NCBI RefSeq assembly: GCF_900209925.1
Contig: NZ_LT907978.1
Span: 1,733,219 to 1,797,218 of the forward strand
From: Anaerobutyricum hallii
GTDB taxonomy: Bacteria > Bacillota > Clostridia > Lachnospirales > Lachnospiraceae
Direction: 5' to 3'
DNA: 64,000 nucleotides
Positions 42,990 to 51,760 of the stretch are shown piece by piece. The notes below the pieces were generated by a model. That model saw nothing but the letters and a program-made list of their open reading frames with translations. It ran no database searches and had not been told where the DNA came from. The translations under genes were made by a program, and so were the position numbers. Each line of letters opens with the position of its first letter. Position 1 is the stretch's first letter.

Positions 42990-43403
42990 ATGAATAAAGT
43001 AAAGAATTTTTTAGAACAGATTAATGTAAAAGATATTAAGGCGAGTACATATGTCAGTGCTGTTGTTCTTATTTTTACGATGGTGAATTATGTGTTAAAT
43101 ATTATGGGGAAACCTGTAATCAATATCAATGAAAATGAAATTGCCGCATGGGTCACTGCTATTGTTGGTGTTGTCGGCATTATTTATTCTTGGTATAAAA
43201 ATCAAAGTATTACTCACCCTGCGCAGGTAGCTGATGATATTATGAAAATCCTTAAAGACGGAAGAATCACTATTTCTGAATTAGAGGATTTTATTGCAAG
43301 ATATTCCGAAACAGATTTAGATACAGAAGCAGATTTTGATGATATTGAAAAAGTACCAGAAGATGATGTGGATGATGAGATTGATGAAGGAAGTGATGAA
43401 TAA
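42990..43403 (+). CDS. Phage holin
   Basis: The product is about 137 residues with two hydrophobic helices (TYVSAVVLIFTMVNYVLNI and EIAAWVTAIVGVVGIIYSWY) and a highly acidic C-terminal tail, the outline of phi-LC3-type holins. It would form membrane lesions that release the endolysin. AGGAGGAATTATC precedes the ATG at 42990. The stop overlaps the endolysin start (TAATG). Confidence 0.8.
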   Translation: MNKVKNFLEQINVKDIKASTYVSAVVLIFTMVNYVLNIMGKPVININENEIAAWVTAIVGVVGIIYSWYKNQSITHPAQVADDIMKILKDGRITISELEDFIARYSETDLDTEADFDDIEKVPEDDVDDEIDEGSDE

Positions 43404-44716
43404 TGGCACTTACTGAAAAACAGAAAAATTTTATTAAAGTGATTGGAGAGTCTGCAAAAAAAGATATGCAGACTTCCCATATCTTAGCTTCTATTACAAC
43501 TGCTCAAGCCATTTTGGAATCAGGTTATGGTACAAGTGAATTGGCTAAAAAAGCAAATGCATTATTTGGCATTAAAAAGAACGGATGGACAGGTAAAACA
43601 TATACTGTTAAATCTAAAGAAGAGATAAATGGAAAGCTTGTATGGAAGACGTCTGTGTTTAGAAAATATGATTCTTATGCAGATAGTATTACGGATCATA
43701 GTCTTTATTTAATGACAAGAAAAGTAGATGGTAAGAATTTAACTTATAGTAAAGTAGTTGGTGAATGTAATTATAAGAAAGCAACACAAGCTTTACAAAA
43801 TGCAGGATATAGCTCATATAGTAATTATGCGAATATGTTATGTAATCTTATTGAAAAATATAAATTGACACAATATGATGTACTCACAGTTACTCCTACT
43901 GCTGTATCAAATAAATCTGATAGAATTGATGTTCAGTGGCTTCAAAAGCGATTAAATGCTTGTTATAAGGGAAATTTAGATAAGTTATCTACGGATGGAA
44001 TTTGGGGTACAAAAACTGCTGAAATGTTCAAAGCATATCTCAAACAAGTTGGACTTCCTGTAAAGAATACTGCGAATAAACAGGCTTGTAATTATTTAAA
44101 GAAGGGTATTGTTAAAAAAGTTTCTACATCTACCACTGTTTCTGTAAATACAGCAAATCCTGTTACTTCAAATAAAAAAGTGAATAAGAAAATCGCACTT
44201 AGCATCGGACATAGTATTTTAAAAAATGGTGAATGTACTTCTGCCAGTGGTGTTGTAAATGAATATAAATACAATAAAAAGCTTGCGCCATATATCAAGA
44301 AATATCTTGAAAAAGTTGGATGCACAGTTGACATTATTAATGTTCCAGAAAAGAAATATACAAGCAAAAGTTCTGAAAAGACATATAAGCTTGAGAAGAT
44401 TAATGGACATAAATATGATATGGCTATCGAATTACATTTGAATTGTGCAAACGGTAAAGCACATGGATGTGAAGTATATTATGTGAGTTCTAAAGGTAAG
44501 GAAATTGCCCAGAGAATTGATAAAAAATTAGGTACGGTATTTACAGATAGAGGTGTTAAAACGGCACAGTTATATTTCTTAACGAAAACAGATTGCCCAT
44601 CAGCATTAGTAGAATCCTTCTTCTGTGATTCAAAATCTGACTATAAGATTGGTAAGAATTATGATAAGATTGGTAAGTTGATTGCTGAGGGTATTGCAGG
44701 GGTAAATATCAATTAA
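43403..44716 (+). CDS. Bifunctional endolysin (glucosaminidase plus amidase)
   Basis: The product is 437 residues. The N-terminal domain (residues 5-150) is a GH73 glucosaminidase with AQAILESGYGTSELA, which includes the catalytic Glu, and NALFGIKKNGW. A peptidoglycan-binding segment (VQWLQKRLNACY) follows, then an amidase_3 domain with the zinc ligands in IALSIGHSI, GVVNEYKYN and MAIELHLNCANG, ending near ALVESFFCDSKSD. It would cut both glycan and peptide bonds during lysis. It is coupled to the holin gene. Confidence 0.88.
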   Translation: MALTEKQKNFIKVIGESAKKDMQTSHILASITTAQAILESGYGTSELAKKANALFGIKKNGWTGKTYTVKSKEEINGKLVWKTSVFRKYDSYADSITDHSLYLMTRKVDGKNLTYSKVVGECNYKKATQALQNAGYSSYSNYANMLCNLIEKYKLTQYDVLTVTPTAVSNKSDRIDVQWLQKRLNACYKGNLDKLSTDGIWGTKTAEMFKAYLKQVGLPVKNTANKQACNYLKKGIVKKVSTSTTVSVNTANPVTSNKKVNKKIALSIGHSILKNGECTSASGVVNEYKYNKKLAPYIKKYLEKVGCTVDIINVPEKKYTSKSSEKTYKLEKINGHKYDMAIELHLNCANGKAHGCEVYYVSSKGKEIAQRIDKKLGTVFTDRGVKTAQLYFLTKTDCPSALVESFFCDSKSDYKIGKNYDKIGKLIAEGIAGVNIN

Positions 44717-44742
44717 GTAAAAAGAAAATGGGGATAGTATAT

Positions 44743-44892
44743 ATGGCAGCAGTAACAAAACCTATAAATAGAATGACTATCATTAAAACTAAGGAATCTG
44801 CTGAATTTATTAAAAAATTTAACAAGAATAAAGTCTCACAAGAGTTTTTAGAGTCTTGTAAAAAGGCAGGTAAGTTATTGTCAATTAGATAA
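44743..44892 (+). CDS. Small hypothetical phage-region protein (49 aa)
   Basis: ATG at 44743 follows GGGGA by about 8 nt. The 49 residues (MAAVTKPINRM at the start, EFLESCKKAGKLLSIR at the end) form two charged helices without a recognised domain. The gene lies between the endolysin and a terminator that has been split by IS256. The function is unknown. Confidence 0.55.
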   Translation: MAAVTKPINRMTIIKTKESAEFIKKFNKNKVSQEFLESCKKAGKLLSIR

Positions 44893-44926
44893 AATATACA
44901 TTAATATTTAAGGGAAGAATCTATTT

Positions 44927-46465
44927 GAGACTGTAATTAATTCTGTGTAAACTCTAAAAGAGCTGTATATCCTCTTGGATTGATGTTAAAATAAATATCA
45001 ATTCAGGAGGATTTTTTATGGCACGAAGAAGAAAAATGGATCCAGAACGCAAAGCGTTCATCAACAGCTTGTTGGAACACTATCAACCAAAGGATGCTCA
45101 GGATATCCAGGACATGCTCAAGGATTTGTTAGGCGAAACGCTGCAAGGTATGTTAGAAGCTGAAATGGATGATCACCTTGGATATTCCAAGTATGACTAC
45201 AAGAACAAAGAGACAGACGATAGCCGTAATGGTTATAGTCCTAAAACAGTCACCTCTTCAATGGGAACGATCGATCTGGATATACCACGAGATCGAAAGG
45301 GAGATTTTGAACCGCAGATTGTGAAAAAGAATCAGACAGATATCTCAAACATTGAAGATCAGGTACTCTCTATGTATGCGAAGGGAATGACGACAAGGGA
45401 TATCTCCTCTCATCTCAAAGATGTTTATGGTGTGGATGCATCAGCAGAAATGATATCACATATGACAGATCGAATCCTTCCTATCGCAAAAGAATGGCAA
45501 AATCGGCCGCTGGAAAGAAAATATGCCATTGTTTTTATGGATGCGGTACATTTCCATGTTCGAGAAGACAATCGAACGGTAAAAAAAGCGGTTTACGTTG
45601 CTATAGGTGTTAAACTGAATGGAAAACGTGAGGTTCTCGGCATGTGGGTAGGAGGAAATGAAAGTGCGAAATACTGGTTGTCCGTTCTCAACGAGATAAA
45701 AAACAGAGGTGTGGAAGATATCATGATCGTATCCGTAGATGGATTGACCGGATTCGGGGATGCAATTCATGCAGTATTCCCACAGGCGGAGATCCAAAGG
45801 TGTATTGTGCATCAGATCCGTTATTCTACAAAATTTATCTCTTACAAAGATTTAAAACCATTTATGGCGGATTTAAAGCTGGTTTACAAAGCGGATACAG
45901 AAGATCTTGCACTCACAGCCTTGGAAGATCTGGAAGAAAAATGGGGCAAAAAATCCCCTGCTTCCATTGGATCCTGGAGAAATAACTGGACACAATTATC
46001 CACATATTTTAAATATCCATCTGAGATACGTAAATTAATATACACTACAAATTCCATCGAAAATTTTAACCGCCAGCTACGCAAGGTTACGAAATCCAAG
46101 ACTATTTTTCCGACGGATGATGCACTTTTCAAGATGCTCTATCTGGCAATGATGGATGCTACAAAAAAATGGACCGGAAAGGCTTGGGACTGGGGTCTGA
46201 CACTGGATCAGTTATGCATTTATTTTGGGGATCGGATCCAGCCAGAGGATATCGATTAAGCACAGATTCAATCGCATATCAAGGGTAAATAAACGCCCGA
46301 TTTTCTCGGGCGCCCTTGACATGCAATAGAATCCATGCTACGAAATAAACAACAGGCTGAATAGCAAAGTATGCCATTCAGCCCATTACATTATATTTTT
46401 GTATTCTATAAACCTATGATTTTATCATCAATCTGAGAGGTTTACACAGAATAATTTACACTACC
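44927..46465 (+). mobile_element. IS256-family element (1,539 bp)
   Basis: The inverted ends share ATTCTGTGTAAAC (left about 44940-44952, right about 46442-46454 inverted). An exact 8-bp duplication ATCTATTT flanks it at 44919-44926 and 46466-46473, fixing the boundaries. It carries one intact transposase gene and an internal terminator after it. Confidence 0.93.
45018..46259 (+). CDS. IS256-family transposase
   Basis: The product is 413 residues. N-terminal binding region (LLGETLQGMLEAEMDDHLGY) and a DDE domain with VFMDAVHFHVRED (Asp), MIVSVDGLTGFGDAIHAVFP (Asp) and the Glu in YTTNSIENFNRQLRKVTKSK are the MULE/IS256 hallmarks. AGGAGG precedes the ATG. The gene appears intact. Confidence 0.95.
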   Translation: MARRRKMDPERKAFINSLLEHYQPKDAQDIQDMLKDLLGETLQGMLEAEMDDHLGYSKYDYKNKETDDSRNGYSPKTVTSSMGTIDLDIPRDRKGDFEPQIVKKNQTDISNIEDQVLSMYAKGMTTRDISSHLKDVYGVDASAEMISHMTDRILPIAKEWQNRPLERKYAIVFMDAVHFHVREDNRTVKKAVYVAIGVKLNGKREVLGMWVGGNESAKYWLSVLNEIKNRGVEDIMIVSVDGLTGFGDAIHAVFPQAEIQRCIVHQIRYSTKFISYKDLKPFMADLKLVYKADTEDLALTALEDLEEKWGKKSPASIGSWRNNWTQLSTYFKYPSEIRKLIYTTNSIENFNRQLRKVTKSKTIFPTDDALFKMLYLAMMDATKKWTGKAWDWGLTLDQLCIYFGDRIQPEDID

Positions 46466-46503
46466 ATCTATTTCGGTTCTTCCCTATTTTTTACGATTTA
46501 AAA

Positions 46504-46728
46504 TTATTTAATTCTTTTATTTGAACGTGATATTAAATCAAGAACTTCTTGAAAACTGAGATTCTTCTCCTTTGCGGCAGAAAAAATCTGTTCCATTTCA
46601 ATACTTTCCCGTTCTTTATTTAATGCAATCAACTCTGTTTCACATATAGATATTTTTTCTTTTAACTTATTTATTTGAGCAGTTTTTTCTTCAATTCTAG
46701 TATATACACTTTTAGGTTTTCTAGGCAT
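46504..46728 (-). CDS. Small coiled-coil protein
   Basis: The product is 74 residues: a basic start (MPRKPKSVYTRI), a long heptad-like helix (EKTAQINKLKEKISICETEL) and an acidic C-terminal helix (FQEVLDLISRSNKR). The pattern resembles DUF4315-like small proteins of conjugative elements. GGAGAACAT precedes the ATG. It converges on the phage-side terminator. The function is unknown. Confidence 0.55.
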   Translation of the reverse strand: MPRKPKSVYTRIEEKTAQINKLKEKISICETELIALNKERESIEMEQIFSAAKEKNLSFQEVLDLISRSNKRIK

Positions 46729-46790
46729 ATTATGTTCTCCATTCTTTTATTTATTAAGGTACATCTGGAATGGAATTTATTTAATAAATT

Positions 46791-46827
46791 AAAAATATAA
46801 GGGATAGAATGTTCTCCTATCCCTTAT
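46791..46827 (-). terminator. Terminator downstream of ppdK
   Basis: On the minus strand ATAAGGGATAG and CTATCCCTTAT pair around a nine-base loop and are followed by ATATTTTT. It probably ends ppdK transcription. Confidence 0.75.
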
Positions 46828-46953
46828 ATTAAGTAGACTTTTATTTCCATTTTATCGGGGATATTAAACTGAGAATTCTTATAATAATACTCAAGAGTAT
46901 CTTTTGTAAGATTTCTTGGAATAGTAAATGCCCCGATAAATAAAGGATTTTTG
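46824..46953 (-). other. Possible gene remnant after ppdK
   Basis: An open frame with protein-like composition (NPLFIGAFTIPRNLTKDTLE, then FNIPDKMEIKVYLI) ends at TAA 46826-46824. It has no start codon of its own and begins at the ppdK stop, so it may be the tail of a deleted gene at the mobile DNA/chromosome junction. Confidence 0.3.
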
Positions 46954-46954
46954 A

Positions 46955-49582
46955 TTAATGTTTCATGCTTATCGCTGCCTGTGCTGCTGCTAATCTTGCG
47001 ATAGGTACACGGAATGGTGAACAGGAAACGTAATCTAATCCAATTCTATGACAGAATTCTACGGATGATGGGTCTCCACCATGTTCTCCACAGATACCAC
47101 AGTGTAATTCAGGTCTCTGACCTTTTCCTAATTTAACTGCCATATCCATTAACTTACCAACACCATTCTGATCAAGTTTAGCAAATGGATCGTTCTCGAA
47201 AATCTTAGCATCATAGTAAGCGTCTAAGAACTTACCAGCATCATCTCGTGAGAAACCGAATGTCATCTGTGTTAAGTCGTTTGTACCAAAGCAGAAGAAC
47301 TCAGCTTCTTTAGCGATTTCGTCAGCTAATAATGCTGCACGAGGAATCTCAATCATAGTACCAACTTCGTATTTCATGTCAGAACCAGCAGCTTTGATTT
47401 CTTCGTCTGCTGTCTTAACAACGATCTTCTTAACGTATTTTAATTCTTTTTCTTCACCTACTAATGGAATCATGATTTCTGGAACGATTGTCCAGTCAGC
47501 ATGTTTAGCCTGTACAGCTAATGCTGCACGGATAACTGCTTTTGTCTGCATAACAGCGATTTCTGGATATGTTACTGTCAGACGGCATCCACGATGTCCC
47601 ATCATAGGGTTGAACTCTTTCAGACTTTCAATAATAGCCTTAATAGTTTCTACCGATTTACCCTGTGCATCTGCAAGTTTTTTAATGTCTTCTTCTGTCT
47701 GAGGTACGAACTCATGCAGTGGTGGATCTAAGAAACGAATTGTTACAGGATTACCTTCCATAGCTTCAAATAACTGCTCAAAGTCTCCCTGCTGATATGG
47801 AAGAATCTTATCGAGTGCAGCTTCTCTTTCTTCTACTGTATCAGAACAGATCATTTCACGGAATGCATCGATTCTGTTACCTTCAAAGAACATATGCTCA
47901 GTACGGCAAAGACCAATACCTTCTGCTCCAAGCTCACGAGCCTTCTTAGCATCTGAAGGTGTATCAGCGTTTGTACGAACCCCCATTGTTCTGTATTTAT
48001 CTGCCCAAGCCATAATACGGCCAAATTCACCAGCAATTGTAGCATCTACTGTAGGGATAATTCCATCGTAGATATTACCTGTAGAACCATCAAGAGAAAT
48101 AGAATCTCCTTCATGGAATTCTTTTCCTGCTAATGTGAATTTCTTATTTGCTTCATCCATTACGATGTCACCACATCCGGATACACAGCAAGTACCCATA
48201 CCACGAGCAACTACTGCTGCGTGAGATGTCATACCACCACGAACTGTCAGGATACCCTGAGCGCTCTTCATACCTTCGATATCTTCTGGGGATGTCTCAA
48301 GACGAACAAGAACAACTTTTTCCCCTCTCTCTGCCCAAGCTTTGGCATCTTCAGCAGTGAAGACAATCTTACCACAAGCAGCTCCAGGAGAAGCTCCAAG
48401 TGCTTTACCCATTGGTGTTGCAGCCTTTAATGCAGCAGCATCAAACTGTGGATGTAATAATGTATCAAGGTTACGAGGGTCGATCATTGCAACAGCTTCT
48501 TCTTCTGTTCTCATTCCCTCATCTACTAAATCACAAGCAATCTTTAAAGCAGCCTGTGCTGTTCTCTTACCATTACGTGTCTGAAGCATGTATAACTTCT
48601 TGTTCTCAACAGTAAACTCCATATCCTGCATATCTCTATAATGATCTTCAAGAGTCTGACAAACCTGTTTGAACTGTTCAAATGCTTCTGGGAATTTTTC
48701 TTCCATCTGAGCGATTGGCATTGGTGTACGAACACCAGCAACTACGTCCTCACCCTGTGCATTTGTAAGGAATTCTCCCATAAGCTTCTTCTCACCTGTA
48801 GCAGGGTCACGAGTAAATGCAACACCAGTACCACAGTCATCTCCCATGTTACCAAATGCCATACTCTGTACGTTAACAGCAGTACCCCAGCTATAAGGAA
48901 TATCGTTGTCACGACGGTAAACATTAGCACGTGGGTTATCCCATGAACGGAATACGGCTTTGATAGCTCCCATTAACTGTTTCTTAGGATCATCTGGGAA
49001 ATCTTCACCGATTTTCTCTTTATATTCAGCCTTAAACTGAGATGCCAGCTCTTTTAAATCTTCTGCTGTAAGATCAACGTCCTGACTTACACCTTTTTTA
49101 GCTTTCATCTCATCGATTAATTCTTCAAAATACTTTTTACCAACTTCCATAACTACATCAGAATACATCTGAATAAATCTTCTGTAGCAATCCCAAGCCC
49201 AACGTGGGTTTCCGGATTTAGCGGCAATAGTCTCTACTACTGTCTCATTAAGACCTAAGTTAAGGATAGTATCCATCATACCTGGCATGGAAGCACGAGC
49301 ACCTGAACGAACTGATACAAGAAGTGGATTCTCTTTATCACCAAATTTCTTTCCTGTAATCTCCTCCATCTTCTCAATGTACTCATTAATCTGTCCCTGA
49401 ATCTCATCATTGATCTCACGACCATCTTCATAATACTGAGTACAAGCCTCTGTTGTAATTGTGAATCCCTGTGGTACAGGTAATCCAATATTTGTCATCT
49501 CAGCCAGATTGGCTCCTTTACCACCAAGAAGATTTCTCATTGTGGCATCGCCTTCTGTAAACAGATATACCCATTTTGCCAT
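46955..49582 (-). CDS. ppdK: Pyruvate, phosphate dikinase
   Basis: The product is 875 residues, full length. The N-terminal ATP-grasp domain starts GGKGANLAEMTNIGLPVPQG, the swivelling domain holds the phospho-His in GGMTSHAAVVARGMG, and the C-terminal TIM barrel holds EGIGLCRTEHMFF, IEIPRAALLADEIA, FCFGTNDLTQMTFGFSRDD and the catalytic Cys in HCGICGEHGGDP. It interconverts pyruvate, ATP and phosphate with phosphoenolpyruvate, AMP and pyrophosphate. An extended -10 (TGCTATACT, near 49647) and GAAGGAGG precede the start. It is the first clearly chromosomal housekeeping gene in the window. Confidence 0.97.
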   Translation of the reverse strand: MAKWVYLFTEGDATMRNLLGGKGANLAEMTNIGLPVPQGFTITTEACTQYYEDGREINDEIQGQINEYIEKMEEITGKKFGDKENPLLVSVRSGARASMPGMMDTILNLGLNETVVETIAAKSGNPRWAWDCYRRFIQMYSDVVMEVGKKYFEELIDEMKAKKGVSQDVDLTAEDLKELASQFKAEYKEKIGEDFPDDPKKQLMGAIKAVFRSWDNPRANVYRRDNDIPYSWGTAVNVQSMAFGNMGDDCGTGVAFTRDPATGEKKLMGEFLTNAQGEDVVAGVRTPMPIAQMEEKFPEAFEQFKQVCQTLEDHYRDMQDMEFTVENKKLYMLQTRNGKRTAQAALKIACDLVDEGMRTEEEAVAMIDPRNLDTLLHPQFDAAALKAATPMGKALGASPGAACGKIVFTAEDAKAWAERGEKVVLVRLETSPEDIEGMKSAQGILTVRGGMTSHAAVVARGMGTCCVSGCGDIVMDEANKKFTLAGKEFHEGDSISLDGSTGNIYDGIIPTVDATIAGEFGRIMAWADKYRTMGVRTNADTPSDAKKARELGAEGIGLCRTEHMFFEGNRIDAFREMICSDTVEEREAALDKILPYQQGDFEQLFEAMEGNPVTIRFLDPPLHEFVPQTEEDIKKLADAQGKSVETIKAIIESLKEFNPMMGHRGCRLTVTYPEIAVMQTKAVIRAALAVQAKHADWTIVPEIMIPLVGEEKELKYVKKIVVKTADEEIKAAGSDMKYEVGTMIEIPRAALLADEIAKEAEFFCFGTNDLTQMTFGFSRDDAGKFLDAYYDAKIFENDPFAKLDQNGVGKLMDMAVKLGKGQRPELHCGICGEHGGDPSSVEFCHRIGLDYVSCSPFRVPIARLAAAQAAISMKH

Positions 49583-49815
49583 TGTTGTGTTCCTCCTTCA
49601 ATTAACTATCAACATTACTTTATGCGCTTTCCTCACGCGCAATATGAGTATAGCACAAACGAATAAAAAATGCTATAATTTTCCGTCATTTTTTTGCAAA
49701 AATTTATCATGGACTATATTTTTTTGCAACATTCACGATAATTTTAATTTTTTTATACAAAAGAGACTATTTGATGGGGTGTTTGCCGTTTAATTCGTTG
49801 GGTGGACAATCAGAT

Positions 49816-50108
49816 ATTTCAATCCACGCCTCCGCGAAGGAGGCGACTCAAGACTGGCTTGCAGTATTCATTGATGTAGCATTTCAATCCACGCCTCCGC
49901 GAAGGAGGCGACAAGGAGCCTTACATCTTGGCGAAACAAGATGATGTTTCAATCCACGCCTCCGCGAAGGAGGCGACGTTCCTCCCCACTTTTTATTAGG
50001 GTCAAAACTTGTTTCAATCCACGCCTCCGCGAAGGAGGCGACGCAAGAACGACAAATAGATATGTAGAGCAAAAGCGTTTCAATCCACGCCTCCGCGAAG
50101 GAGGCGAC
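49816..50108 (-). CRISPR. Type I-C CRISPR array, 5 repeats and 4 spacers
   Basis: The 32-bp repeats lie at 49816, 49881, 49946, 50011 and 50077, with spacers of 33, 33, 33 and 34 bp. In transcript orientation (minus strand) the repeat begins GTCGCCTCCTTCGCGGAGGC and ends TGGATTGAAAC, with T as last base in the two leader-distal copies. Its GCCTCC/GGAGGC stem and ATTGAAAY end are typical of type I-C. The leader lies to the right, next to cas2. Confidence 0.97.
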
Positions 50109-50427
50109 CGCAACATATTGTGATATTTCAGCTATCATGTACATATCTAGTCTCAACAACTTTTTTGTCCGCTATTTTTAGCTTTATATCGCAATATGTT
50201 GTACTATTCTTTCTTTTTTAAGTGCGAATGCCCTGCGTTTTTTGCGTAGCTTATGATTCGCACTATGTTTAATTTTTAATATTTTCTATATTTTATTTCA
50301 AGGTATTCCTTTTTAACGAAGATAATAAGAAACTTTTTCTTTCTACATTTAACTATATCTAAATTTAGAAAGATTTTTGAAAAAGGGATTTTGTCGCAGA
50401 TACGATTGTTTATTTTGTAACCTGGAA
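50109..50427 (-). promoter_or_regulatory. CRISPR leader with two inverted repeats
   Basis: This AT-rich region between cas2 and the first repeat should contain the array promoter and integration signals. CAACATATTGTGATAT (50111-50126) and ATATCGCAATATGTTG (50186-50201) form a 16-bp inverted repeat with one mismatch, starting two bases from the first repeat. A second stem, AGTGCGAAT/ATTCGCACT, spans 50221-50264. No ORF is supported. Confidence 0.7.
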
Positions 50428-50718
50428 TCAGATAATTAAGGTTTCTTCTAAGTCAATACTTGTTTTTGTTCCGTAGTGTTCTACTTTATTTTTGTAAGCA
50501 TTGCCTAGATAATAGAATCTTAGGCTATCTTTATCCATATCAATTATTTCGAGTAGTTTTGCTTTTACCACCTTTGTTTTTGCATTATCCATAATGCATT
50601 CAAAAACAGAATTTTGAACTCTTTGTCCGTAATTCTGACATTCTTTTGCTACTTTCCTTAAACGTTTTTTTCCTGAAGCTGTCTCTGTATTTACATCATA
50701 TGTTATTAATACAAGCAT
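50428..50718 (-). CDS. cas2: CRISPR-associated Cas2
   Basis: The product is 96 residues with the ferredoxin-like Cas2 pattern: MLVLITYDVNTET (first strand with Asp), GQRVQNSVFECIMD and SLRFYYLGN. It pairs with Cas1 to integrate new spacers. It lies 10 bp after cas1 and just before the leader. It appears intact. Confidence 0.95.
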   Translation of the reverse strand: MLVLITYDVNTETASGKKRLRKVAKECQNYGQRVQNSVFECIMDNAKTKVVKAKLLEIIDMDKDSLRFYYLGNAYKNKVEHYGTKTSIDLEETLII

Positions 50719-50728
50719 TTCTCACCTC

Positions 50729-51760
50729 TTATTTCCACAAAAACACAGGATATTCATCCAAATCCCCGCGAATAAGTCTGGCTAACAATAACGCCTGAAC
50801 ATGAGGTAGGAGACCCCATTCTATTTTATCACCGAGAAATGGATGTTTGATTTTATCTCGTTTTCTGCCCTGCCACGCACTAATCATTGTTTTGCGTCCT
50901 GTATCGTTCATTAAGACCGCTCCATTTTCCTTTTTTACAAAATGCTCCGGTTTAATCGTCTTTTTATTAATTAATGTTAATACAAAACGGTCTGCATATA
51001 CAGCTCTTAATTCTTCCATTAAATCTAATGCTAAAGAGGTTCTTCCCGGTCGGTCTGTATGAAGAAAACCAACATAAGCATCTAAACCGACTGCAGTTAA
51101 AGCTGCGGCACATTCATTTGCCAATAATGTGTATGCAAATGATAACATGGCATTGACATTATCTAATGGCGGACGTCGATTTCTGTTTTCAAAGAAAAAT
51201 TCTTCTTTATTTTGTAGAATCAATTGGTCGAATGCAGAAAAATACTGACTTGCCGCATTGCCCTCAATTCCTCGAATGCTATCCATTGAATCACATTCTA
51301 ATAACTGCCGAATGTGCTCATCCAGATTGGCGGTCACTTTTTTGATGGCATCCACATCAACCTGCAGGGCATGGTCTCTTGTTGCTCTTTCTAATACCCA
51401 TTTACTGTTGTATATTTTACCAATAATCATATTTCTGGCAATAGGGATACTATCTTCTAGCGAATCTGAAATTCTATACTGCTGTTTTCTTAAAATAACA
51501 TTTCCCCTGTTCTCTCCGCTTACGGATGCTAAAAACTGTCCATTTTGATTCATAAAGCTTAGGGAAATTCCTCTTTTCGCACAGGCTCCCATTAATGCAG
51601 GACTTGCTCCAGTGTAGCCAAAGGTCACAATTCCTTCGAGATTATGTAGTGGAAGCCGGATAAGTATCTTCTTTTCCTCCAGAACCAGCACATTTTCTCC
51701 ATCTAATGCAAGATAACGTTCTGGAGTTGTTACATATAGTGTATTTAATAATTTTCTCAT
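50729..51760 (-). CDS. cas1: CRISPR-associated Cas1 (type I-C)
   Basis: The product is about 343 residues, normal for type I-C. Metal-binding residues are in RGIEGNAASQYF (Glu), AYVGFLHTDRPGRTSLALDL (His and Asp) and the preceding Asn-rich region (LLANECAAAL). It cuts and inserts spacer DNA with Cas2. GGGGAG precedes the ATG at 51760, which overlaps the cas4 stop; the frame upstream of it is cas4-overlapping and not used. Confidence 0.95.
   Translation of the reverse strand: MRKLLNTLYVTTPERYLALDGENVLVLEEKKILIRLPLHNLEGIVTFGYTGASPALMGACAKRGISLSFMNQNGQFLASVSGENRGNVILRKQQYRISDSLEDSIPIARNMIIGKIYNSKWVLERATRDHALQVDVDAIKKVTANLDEHIRQLLECDSMDSIRGIEGNAASQYFSAFDQLILQNKEEFFFENRNRRPPLDNVNAMLSFAYTLLANECAAALTAVGLDAYVGFLHTDRPGRTSLALDLMEELRAVYADRFVLTLINKKTIKPEHFVKKENGAVLMNDTGRKTMISAWQGRKRDKIKHPFLGDKIEWGLLPHVQALLLARLIRGDLDEYPVFLWK

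Larger units (their letters stand above)
44910..46488 (+). terminator. Lysis-module terminator split by IS256
   Basis: AGGGAAGAA at 44911-44919 and TTCTTCCCT at 46477-46485, followed by a T-run, would form a perfect stem with an 11-nt loop if the IS and one copy of its target duplication were removed. The insertion lies in the loop. Confidence 0.8.

Noticed and set aside
49460-49793. Plus-strand frame at the ppdK start region
   Set aside because: It overlaps the ppdK start and promoter and has no SD or family match.
49884-50159. Open frame across the CRISPR array with repeated VASFAEAWIET peptides
   Set aside because: It is a translation of the CRISPR repeats and spacers and has no supporting start or family match.
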